Of a stretch of 64,000 nucleotides of DNA, positions 26,115 through 37,400 are shown one piece after another. The notes below the pieces were generated by a model. The model worked only from the letters and a program-made list of their open reading frames with translations, did no database searches and was not told the origin of the DNA. This DNA comes from Sphaerolaimus hirsutus. Lineage: Eukaryota > Nematoda > Chromadorea > Monhysterida > Sphaerolaimidae. The position numbers were made by a program, and so were the translations under genes. Within the stretch, counting starts at the first letter, position 1; each line of letters begins with the position of its first letter. Where the stretch lies: contig OZ038457.1 of assembly GCA_964036195.1 (NCBI GenBank), forward strand, positions 18,441,147-18,505,146, in the 5' to 3' direction.

Positions 26115-26364
26115 TTTGGTGTTTCTGGGTTGGATTCTGGTGATAGATATTATGCCACCTAGAAAGAGAAATGGGAATTGATGCCATGTTCAAAAGTAAA
26201 ACTTCTTGTTTTGTAGAGTGGTGCGCTACGGTGGGCGAATCCACGGTTTTACACAAATTATTATATCGCGGTTTATGGGCCGATTATTAAGTGACCACTT
26301 ATTTAAAGGACGGTTAGTCAACGAATTTTCGAAGCCGTTTTAAACGGGTCCTTACATATTCATA

Positions 26365-26612
26365 GTTTAACCGCGGACCGCACGCTACGCATTTTTCTAA
26401 AGGAATCACTCCATTATCACGCCAATTTAATAAAATGGCAAATGTTCAAAAAGGTTCCAGTGAGAAAAGTTCGTCATTGACTCCGCCTTTTTCGATTTTT
26501 AATATTTTTCTTTCTTTTGTGAAAGCGCGCGCATAAGTTGTCTGCGCGCGCGTAAACGAGTAAGACATAAGTAATTTTAGACACAAAGGTACTTTACGGT
26601 CCAGCGAGTATA
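26365..26612. repeat. MITE family K copy
   Basis: Starts ACCGCGGACCGCACGCTACG and ends GGTCCAGCGAGTATAATT, resembling the ends of the copies at 26862-27072 and 63797-63990. The interior differs, including a GCGCGCG stretch around 26525-26552. Confidence 0.4.
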
Positions 26613-26861
26613 ATTACCGTATTTCTTCACATTGCCCCCCCTTGAACTGCCCCCCTCGAAACACCCCAGGCGCCAATCCCAGACGCTGTAAATTGTAACG
26701 AATCCCAGACGCTGTACATTGTAACGACAAGTGCCAAATGGCATGCAAAGTGTCAAATGTCAACCGAGCAGTGTCAAATGTAATGCAATTTCTTATGACA
26801 ATTGCCACTTCGCCTGACATTTGTGCGATAGCGTTGCCCCCCCCCTGTATTTAGTATAAGA

Positions 26862-27072
26862 TAAAAATAAGCATACTCGGCGGACATAGCACTTAGTGTG
26901 GAAACCTACCATAACCCATGTGAATAATGAAGCAAAAATTATACAGTTTTTTATCATAATTTTTCGTTTTTTTCCCATGGAACAATTAGTAATCACGAAA
27001 ATTTATCACACGATTTTATTCATTAAATTATGGTAGAATTTTGCGCACACTTTGCGCTCCGCAGAGTATAAT
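26862..27072 (+). repeat. MITE family K copy
   Basis: Reads CATACTCGGCGGACATAGC at one end and GCGCTCCGCAGAGTATAA at the other. The interior (AACCTACCATAACCCAT, ATTATACAGTTTTTTA, TTCATTAAATTATGGTAG) matches the reverse complement of 63797-63990. No coding capacity. Confidence 0.65.
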
Positions 27073-27465
27073 TCTATATAAAACAATAACAAAAAATATT
27101 CAGTCAAATTTGACCTCCCAGGCATAATATCAAAGCCGTAAATAGTTCATTCACACGAAACTACTCAAATTTTGGATTTTATTTTATTTTTCAATCGAAA
27201 TGCAAAAATCAGTAATAAATACATAAACTTCAAAGGCAAGGATACTACTAATAAACGCGTAAACGGTTTCATTCTCAAAAGATAAGCCTTTGTAGAACAA
27301 AAAGGTAGATATCACAGAGTGGTGCTTTAAATCATAATTTTCGAATAAATATACCTATCCCGGTGAACGAATTTCTATCCTAACAAAGATAACTAAACGA
27401 AACAAATATTGCATGTCTTAATGCACCACACGGCAATACATTGTAGAAATATGTAAACGCAGATC

Positions 27466-27640
27466 CAGGTGCCACTCCCAGACCCTGTAAAATGTCAAAT
27501 GTCATGCAAAATGTCAAAAGTCATGTGATATGCCCTGCAAACTGGCAACTCGGTTGCCATTTTGCAGGGCATTTCACATGACTTTTCATGACTGACACTT
27601 TGCATGACATTTGACATTTTACAGGATCTGGGATTGGCAC
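27466..27640. repeat. Hairpin MITE family A copy
   Basis: Ends AGGTGCCACTCCCAGACCCT and ACAGGATCTGGGATTGGCAC are inverted repeats; arms read AATGTCAAATGTCATGCAAA and its complement, meeting at a GCAACTCGGTTGC centre. The AG|GTGCCA left edge would act as a splice donor if transcribed in that sense, as in the intron at 47944-48138. Confidence 0.8.
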
Positions 27641-28452
27641 AAAGTGTAAAATATACGCAAAATCATAGATTTCTAACGAAAAAGAAGAGGAAGAAAACGA
27701 ATAAACCAAGCGTATAGAAATCATTGAAATAGGGAATGAAATGCACCAGAAAGTTCCAAAGTGCAGTTTCAATCGGTTCCTAGAAATTTGCATTCAGCGT
27801 ATGAATACAATAAAGTAGATAAATCTAATTGAAAAACAAACAATAAATATCCATAATCTATACAGACACTAGATAACACAATCGTCCAAAAAAACACCAA
27901 AAACATCGATTCGCGAGTGGGGGGGGGGCTAATCTTGAATAGCATCATGGTTAGATGAGCAATTTATAGAATGTGCTATATCTTGACATCATAAAATGTC
28001 AGTGAGTGTAGATCATTCGCTTGTTTGTCAAAAAAAGAGCTGTGAATGAGGCGAACCCCCTAACCCCCCCCCCGGAATCGAAAAATAGGAAAAGAAGGAT
28101 AAACGGCACTAAATATGCAACGATCCCGGATATGGCAATTTTATAAATCTGAGCATTAAAACACGAGCCACAGATCAAATTAAGATTCTATCTGCGTGAA
28201 ACCCGATACTGTACCGAGCTGTGAATTAATCGACAAAATATTGATGCCTAAAATAGACAAAGCCACAGAAAGAGTACGGTCATCATGTAGGGGAAAAAGA
28301 TGACCCCTACAATTCACAGTTCATACTGGTTGGGCAAAATATCGTTCAAAAATCGCCCTCAAATTTTCAAACTAAGCCCGAAATCCACTCAACTACCAAA
28401 CTACCATAACTCCCACACTACCATAATCCAACTAATACAAGGCCTCCACGAA

Positions 28453-31400
28453 TCATTCAACCTTGGCATAAACAGCGCAAGTCCTAGCGGGCACATAGAC
28501 GCAGAAATGGTTGGGTCGCCCGGCATATTCGTGGGGATATGTGACGTGTTTTGAATCGGCATTCACCCTACCCTGTCCGCCCATGTTGTTGTCGTCGGAA
28601 CGAAGTACGGGCATGTATCTGTGAGGGGGGTGGGTTCATTGAAAATTTAATTGGGGGGGGGGTGGGGGGTTCCTATGGGATAGAATTTTGAAGTGGGATG
28701 TGGACGGGAAATTTTATGTTTCGTGTCATGATTAATCCTGGTGTATGCCTCGTATCCAATTCCACGGAAAATCAAGTCACATTTAAGTGACAAAAAGTTT
28801 CAAGGGGACGTAGAGGGGAGTTCCCCTTTTCCCTTATAAGGATGCCTAAATATTCCTATATTTATTTGCAACACATTTCTTACCGCTATCAACACCTTGA
28901 CCGTTACGATGCTCCATTTCCTTTTGTCGCTCACAATTCACACCAAAATACGCCCAATATCAAAATCGACAAAAGAAATCTAGGAAAAAGCCAATCCCAC
29001 TCACGTGCCGGGCAATTTCGCGCCCACTTTATAATCGGTAAACGATTGGCTTTGATGGAAATTGAACACAAACACGCAAACGCCACGATCGAAAACGACC
29101 ATTTTGTCGCCATTGTGCTTCCACGACACGTATGCCTATAAAATGAGAGATTTTGGAAGTTTCAGGGGGTTTTCGGGTGGTTAACAAGCGATAGGCTCCG
29201 CCCACTTGTTTTTTGTGTTTTATTTTAAATAGTACTGCTAGAAAGGTACTCGAAATCTCCAAAGGTGAGGAATGAAATATATCATAAGGATATGGTATAG
29301 TTTGAAAAACCTTATCATTAACCAAAGTATTTGTTTAAACACAAACGCGCAACTCCCTGAGCCATTTTTCTCTTTACTACAAATATTTTTTTAACGAAAA
29401 AAACTGACCGGTCCAGCGTCGAGCCAATGATATTTCTCCTCACACTCATTCATCTGCTGATCCCACAAGTTCAAAAACTTGTACCTGAAATATAATTCAA
29501 CAACCAAAATCAACCAATTTTCGACCAAAAAATTTCAACCAAAATTTCACAATCAAACCTCAATAACTCATCATCTACCAAATTCCACTGCCTTCTAGCA
29601 TAGTGATAACTTTCTTGATTTCCAACACGCGGAAAGTCGAGCCATTCCGGGTGCCCGAATTCATTGCCCATAAAATTGAGCCACGCCTCGCCCCCGAGCG
29701 CGTGGGTCACTAATCTGAGGTGTGTTCGAAAACTTCCATTTTTCTGCAATTTCAGAATCTTGAAATTAAATGTTATGAGCTGGAGAAATTGCTGCGCAAA
29801 AAATAGCTTGGATGAATTAAAATGGGCCGTTGAAAAAAACGCTTTTTCCATCCCTATCTTATTTACAAGCGTATTGTAAGCCAACTGTATCTAATTCCAC
29901 TCGATCAATAAACAATTTTGAACATCTTGAGTGCCTTATAAATAATTACTGGCGTCCAAAATGTCTCGTTACAAGCAGAGAGGTGGAACATCTACACAAA
30001 TCCAGGTGAAAAAAATACAACCAAACAAAGCAAAATCGAACCTGATCATTTTGTGCAGCGCGATGCCCCGCTCCACCACGGGCGTGAACTCAGACAGGCA
30101 GGACATGTTCGTGTACATTTGAGCGTCCATCAGCCAAAATGCCAGCGTTTTGTCACCGACCAAAGCCTGAAAATATGTCAGTTTATTTAGCCCACATCTT
30201 GTCACAGAGAGGAATGTAAATTTTTGTACACTTTGAAGTTGTATTTATTTATTGAAATGAAGAAGTAATTAATGCTGTGTGAAAGCTTGCAAGTGTTTGG
30301 ATTCAAAACAGACAGAGTGCGTAAAAGGGATCTTAAACCTTTGAAAAAAACAAAGTCGTTGGTAAAAAACCTTTGGTTTCAGTATTGGACAATTTTAATG
30401 CCAGTATCGGTATTTGAACCCTACATGAAAATTTTACAACACAAAGTCATTGCAAGTTTTAACTAACAAACTGAATACCGTATTACCTCGAATTATCCCC
30501 CCTCGAAATACCCCCTAAAATTCGGCTGAGGAAAGAATAACCCCCCCCCCCCCCCTCGAAATACCCCCCTAAAATTGAGTGTAAAGAGAACGTACATGAC
30601 AAATGCCGCTGTTTGTCATCTGTACAATGCAGAACACACGTTAAAACTGATGATTGAATGACGTGAGGGGCAGGGTTTATGTGTATATACAGTTATGTAT
30701 GCCTATAAACACACATACATCTGTGTAATTGTTTGATTTTTCTACGTCTGAGTATGGTATAATCTCCGAAAATTTCCGGCGAAATAATAGACCCCCCTCG
30801 AATTATCCCCCCTCAAATTTTGCTGGCGAAATAATAAACCCCCTGGGGGTATTTCGAGGTAATACGGTAATTGTCGTAAAATTAACGCGCCGAACCTGAT
30901 CATGACTCTCCGCGTAAGCTACGCAGCATTCTCCACACCTCCTATTTTCCAGAGTGTGCACAATGGCGCTCATGTCCCAATTTTCATCCTGTTCGTGCTT
31001 CAGCAATTTGATCCACATGTCGGGGATGGCCATGGCCAACCGGGCGTCGAAACCTAGGCCACCCTCCGACACGCCGCGGCACAGCGCCGGCATGCCGGAT
31101 ACGTCCTGGGGGAGGTTGAGGGTTTGGTTGTGTAGGCTGATGTAGGGTTGGCACTTGATTTTTTTAAACTGTTTTTTTTTAATCTGATTTTTTTTATCAC
31201 AGGGTCGAAACCAGGGGTCTCGAATGGGGGGGTTGGGGGGGGGGGGTTACCCCCCCCCCCAAACCGCCCAGCTATCTATCTATCCCGGAGGCCGCTCAGC
31301 TATCTATCTATCCCGGAGGCAAAATTTTGGGCTACTACCCCCTAAACCCCCCCCCCCCAAATCGCCCAGCTATCTACCTATCTGGAGCGATTTTTCAGAA

Positions 31401-34400
31401 ACTATACCCCAATTTTCGCTCAAAATCGCTATTTTTCATACCTATATATAGATTTTCACCTCCAAAGTCACTGGTTCATGCGTCTAACTGCCTATTTTCA
31501 GCTATTTTAAGTACTATATGCCCTTGTATACCCATTTTGAGCTATTTTACACCTACTTTTAGCGATTTTTCTCCCTCTTCTTCCTACTATGCCCCGAAAA
31601 AGCCTATATATCGAACCACCACAACCCCCCCCCAACCCCCCCAGAAAATTTTTCAGCTATCTTTCCTTCCGGAGGAGCGATTTGCTATCTATCCAACCAC
31701 TCGGAGGGTCAAAATTCAAGATACCCCTGGTGGAAACTGATTTTAATTTTTTTTAATCAAAATGAGATACAGTGTGTAGCATCACTGACAATGTATTCGG
31801 CTTCCCTTACAACCTTATTTAAGCACTATTCCATGCTGAACTTCACTTGAAGTCACACGAACGTTCGACAAAAGGCGATATAAGTAATAAGTCGACGTAA
31901 AATGGATATCTTTGAAAGAACTCACTGCTTATAATGCTATCCCATGACTCCACAGTCATAATATGACCACAATAGACATAACAATACATTGTCTGACACT
32001 TAACATACGCATATTTTTCCTCTTTACCCCCATTTTGGGCGATTTAAAAAAACTGATTTAAATTATTTTTTTAAATTGATTTCTTTTTAAATCAAGGCGT
32101 TTAAAAAAATTGATTTTTTTCCAACCCTAGGCTGATGTAGGGTTCGAGTGAGATCGGAACTTAAAAGGTTATAAATATGTACCGAACTTTTTTTAATTTT
32201 TTAACAAATTTAATTTTTTTTATGAATACTTAGCGCTGGCTCAGTTGGTTCTCCACCAATGTACACTATGTACACCGAAAATACTTAGGGTAGCAGAGGA
32301 ACCGGCCTTGCGGTAAACCGTACGATACGGTAAATTTTCCATTTTGCTGCCACCGGTATGGTACGGTAAATCTTCAGTTTTGCGGCAGTGCGGTACGGTA
32401 AATTCTGCCACCCTACCAATACCCCCATCCCTTACCTCAGCGACCGTGTAAACTTCGGGAAACAATTGATGCATCGCGTCATTAGCCAGCATCAAATAAA
32501 CGCCCGAATCCATGTCAGCATTGGGTCCGAAATAGTCATCGTAACCACCCCCGAAGCCGTGGCCCATGCCGTGAGAATGGTACAGCATCGATGTCACGCC
32601 ATCGAAACTGCGGTTTCGGTAGATGGAAATGTGGTAGAAGGAAAAAAGATCGTTAAAAATAGGAGAAAATGACTAAAAATAGGTGTGTAAGCCAGGGATA
32701 GTAGTGATTTTCACCATAGTGATTTTGAAGGTGAAAAACTATAAAACGGGCATGAAAATTTGCATTTTTGTTAAATGGTAAATACAGTCCGGGTTTAGGG
32801 GATTATAGCTACAAACGTTGCCTTGAGATAGGTAGATAGCTAGCTGGGAACGCTTAGGGGTCAACTAGGGTTCAAACAGGATCCCGATCCACAAAATCAA
32901 TCCCGATTCCGAAAACGTTTCCCCAATACCGAAAACGTTTCCCCAATACCGAAAACGTTTCTCCGATCCCAGGAATTTTTCCAAATTTGCCTGATGACAT
33001 TTTGCACGGAGAAATATTAACAAAAAGATCCAGTGAAGCATTTGATGCCACTTCTCTGGTATCTAAGTGTGCTTTTAGAATTTTTGGTGAAGAAAGACCC
33101 TCAATCCAAAATCCTGATCCAGAAAAATGCCAATTCCTATCCCGAGAACCCAATCCCGATCCATAAAACTCAAAAAGCCAAACACAGAACCCAATTCCGT
33201 TCGAACCCTACCCCACCCAATCCACCATAGTAAACCTGTTTTACCGTTACAACCATTTTCTGATGTTACCATCCTGCAGCCCACTGGTAAAATAATTACC
33301 GATTAACAGTGGAATTTTAGTCTACTCATTTTACCAGGCATTCGAAAAGTGGCGATATCACTCTAATTTGTAAAATTTCATTTTTTTGTTGTTTTTATGT
33401 CTCCAAGATTTTCACCCGTGCCCAAAAAAAACTGACCGAAAACCATCAAATCCAAACTCGTCCAGCCACCATCTCAAATTGGACAGCAAAAATCGCAGCA
33501 CCTCCAACTCCGAATAATTGAACAGACGCGAGTCCCACAAGTCGTGAAAACCGCGTTGATTATTGTGAAAATAACATCCATTTGTGCCGTCCCACTGCAA
33601 AATAAAAAACGAAATTGAGAGGGGAAATAAAAAGAAGCTAAGTTTGAAAGGTGGATTGCATTCATAAGGTTATTGTATAGGCGAGTAAATGCATCCGCTA
33701 TGGAAAACTTTTCGCGCAGAGACATAAATATCGCGTATGTATAAAATAAACGGAGTGTAATTTTGCACATGGCACGTTGAACATATCGCGACTTGTTTGG
33801 CATACGCATAATTATATATTTGGAAACAAAACTGAACTTTTCAGTTTGAAAATAAGAAAAAGTCAACGGAAAACTTTTTTACTGGCTATTTTTTATCGAT
33901 TATAGTTTTTCGTCTAGAAAATAACGACCGCAAATCCTTGCAAAAAGAACGACCTCCAGCATAAAATTATCCCGAAAACAGAGTATCAAAAAGCCATATC
34001 ATCCCAACCTAGGGCGCCAACTTTCCGTTTTCCGCAGCCAAAATTTTTACCGTTTCCGTTTAGTGGCAAGCGCAAAAAAATTTTCCGTTTTCGTTTTCCG
34101 GCAAGTGCAAAAAAGTTTTTCCGTTTCCGTTTTCCGGCAAGTGCCAAAATTTTTTCCGTTTCAGTAAAAAAACTTTGCTGACACCCTATCCCAACCCCAT
34201 CGAATCCCCCCTTCTCTAAAAGGACAACAAAAACAACCCCAAAAAACCTGATTCAATCCATCAGCCGTATTCTTGCTCGCGTGCGAATGCACAACGTCCA
34301 AAAGTACAAAAAGTCCGGCCGCGTGGGCCTTATCCACCATGTATTTCAGGTCGTCCGGCGTGCCGCAGCGGGAACTTGCAGCGAAAAAACTGGTCACTTG

Positions 34401-37400
34401 GTATCCAAATGAGGCGTAGTAAGCGTGCTCCATTACGGCCATTAGTTGGATGGAATTGTAGCCTGATTTTGTTATGCTGGTTAATTGCGAGTTTTTGGGC
34501 TACTTTTGATGTATTTTTATATACCAAGTTGATCTTAGTCGATATCGTTGATTCGACAACAAAGATATATCGTATCGACAAAAATTATCGGATAATGCAT
34601 TGAGACAAAATATTGGCATCGACACCACCAATAATGTCAAATACGGCGGTCTGGGGGGGGGAATCCAGAGACATCTAAAATAAAAAACTAATAAACCAAC
34701 CCTGCTTTTTTATCCTTGGCACAATATTATCAGCGAAATGTCTATAACTCGCAACTTTTCCCTCCCAGCTAGAAATTCCCACATGCGTCTCATAGATTCT
34801 AAAAGCCCTGGGCCTTTTAGGTTTAGGCACTTTTAGAATATACTTTTCTGGGGGGTTGTAGAAAACTTGATGGAAGGATACTGAATCTTTTGGCCTCTGC
34901 ACGTAATGTGCCCAGGGGGAGAGTTTGTCGTAGACGTGCCCGTCTTTGCATACCATCACCTGGGGGGGGGGGGGGTTGAATGATATTGAAATTGAATGCA
35001 AATTTGAACGACGTTTTTGACTGTGTGCGGCCACATGTACTTGTTTGCTATCTGAATTTCGGAACATGGTAAATCTGTTCGACTGTTTGACAATTGCATG
35101 ACAGGAATTAATAGATGGCATCTTGATCTTTCCCATTTCGATACAAATCGGATTGACCCGTGGTTGAAAAATTTACAAATCAGGGAAAACAGAAGCGCCA
35201 TCGCTAATTGCAAGTAGGATTCGACGTAATGTTACAACGATAGATGGCATAATTTTTGTATTTGGATGGGATTTCTTTGCAAAGCATGCGCTTACAGGAT
35301 TTCATCCAAAATTCATAAAGACGAACTTCATTCAATGTGCGCGCAGGCATCAGCAAACTATACCCCGCATTTCCGAAACAATTAACCGGGGAGTCCGAAA
35401 ATCAATTATAAATGTATCCAAATAATATCAGTGAACAAAAATCACAATTTTATGTGTGTTTTTTATTACTTTTTCTTTCAATTTTTCCTCAAAAAACGCC
35501 CGACCTTGACAACACTGAGATGGGGAATTGCACAGGATCCATCCGCATTGGGAGGCAGCGAGAGCGACCATTTGCCATATTCCAACTTGTTGTACGGGTG
35601 CGACTGTCGGTTCCAGCCGTCTGCAGTTTTTGTGGGTTTAAATGGAAGATTTGGACCGTGTGTACGTAAACAGGGCACTCAGGCACAACATGAGTGCAGA
35701 ATTAACTTACATCAGGGGTCTGGTAAGGGGGGGGGGGGTTGGGGGCGGGGTTACCCCCCTCAAACGCCCCAGCTATCTATCTATCCCGAGGCGAAATTTT
35801 TGGCTACTATCCCCTGAACCCCCCCCCCCCTCCCCAATCGCCAGCTATCTATCCTGGAGCGATTTTTGAGAAATTTACCCTAATTTTCACTCAAAATCGC
35901 TACTTTTCATACCTATTTATATATTTTCGCCTTTAAAATCATCAATGTGTATGTCTTATCGCCTTATTTCAGCTATTTTTGGCTACTCATGTGCTTATTT
36001 ATGTACCTATTTGGACCTACTCTTAACCTAGTTTAGGCAATGTTTTTCACCTGTTTTTAACGATTTTCCCCCTTTTTAGCTTCTAAACCTCAAAATAGCC
36101 TATATATTGAACCCCCCTCCAATTTTTTCAGCTATCCATCCATCTGGAGGAGCGATTTACTATCTATCTGAACCCCCGCGGGGGTCCAAATCTACAAGAC
36201 CCTTGACTTACATACCCTAGTCATCAGTCGAAATTGCCAAAAAATCTGATTTAATTCAGATTGAACATTTTGAGTTCACCAGAATGAGGTAGGTCGCGTG
36301 AAGCACCTTAAAACCCAAACTACTTTAACATCAAACGGCGATTTGCATGACATTCGAAAATATTTATGCATTCGAGCATTCACCTTTGCGAAAACCCCGA
36401 ACTTTGTCATGTCGCAGCCATCAAAAAGTGGAAATAAATTCCCATCCCACACCCATACTCACTGAAATCGCCGAGCAAAAACAGGGCATCGGCGCCAGGG
36501 GCCCACTCCAAAGCGGACACACTGTTATCTGGCTGAACGATTAATCCGAATTTATTGTATGCGGCCGTGAAGTGGTCGTAGCCGCCGAAATCGCGCTCTA
36601 TGCGCGCGCGGGTACGCTGAGAGAATTTTTAAAAAATGATCAAGTAAATTTGAGGTTATTTAGAAGTTTTTTTCAACGGTAGAAATGATAAACTGTTAAA
36701 GGAACAAAAGAAATTCGGAACTGACTCTACGCGTAAGATGGAAATTCTGTAGTCTCAGTATATAAGGGTTTATACACCACGGGTGTCCTGTATAGGATTC
36801 CGATACGCACTTCGTATATTTTTCAGAATCTTAAAAATATACAGTAGTTGCTACCATAATCCTATGAATAAAATACCGTAACCCTTTCACTACCATAACC
36901 TTCTGAATAAACTACCGTAATCTTCTGAATAAGGGTTACGGTCTTTTTGTTGCTACCGTAAACCTCTGAATTCAAGTGTATTATGTGAAAACTGGTATAT
37001 TAACCAAATGTTGACATGTATCCAAATTAAATTTTTTTCCAAAAGATAAAATACAAAATTTGTTGAAGGAGATAGCAACTTTAAGGGGAGATAGACTGCA
37101 ACAGGTATGTGATCTTTATGTTTTAAGTTGTTGCATTTAGGTGTGTGTACTTTCCCTATTAATTACAATCCCCCAATGGCACACCGCACACTGCAAAGTG
37201 TAATGGGAAGTTCGGACGATTTTTGCATGGGTGAATTTCAAAGGCGGAATTAAAAAGTGGTGGAATTAAAAATTGTCCAAACCGACCCAAATTTCAGTAG
37301 TTTTTTAGATGTGTCGTAAATAAAATCGTCCTAACTGACTTTATAATTCTGCCCGGGCGGAAATTAAAACGTGCGGACCCAATCGTTACACTTTTCAGTG

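Larger units (their letters stand above)
26115..28452. other. Intergenic region upstream of the sigma-receptor gene
   Basis: No exon was recognised. It holds two family K MITEs (26365-26612 and 26862-27072), a degenerate family A copy at 26665-26830, a well-formed family A hairpin at 27466-27640, and AT-rich sequence. The 28300-28440 frame lies in the 3' flank of the branching-enzyme gene, antisense to it. Confidence 0.55.

Noticed and set aside
31148-31740. Proline-rich frames in 31-32 kb and 35.4-35.9 kb
   Set aside because: Produced by C runs and CTATCTATC blocks of family D repeats inside branching-enzyme introns.
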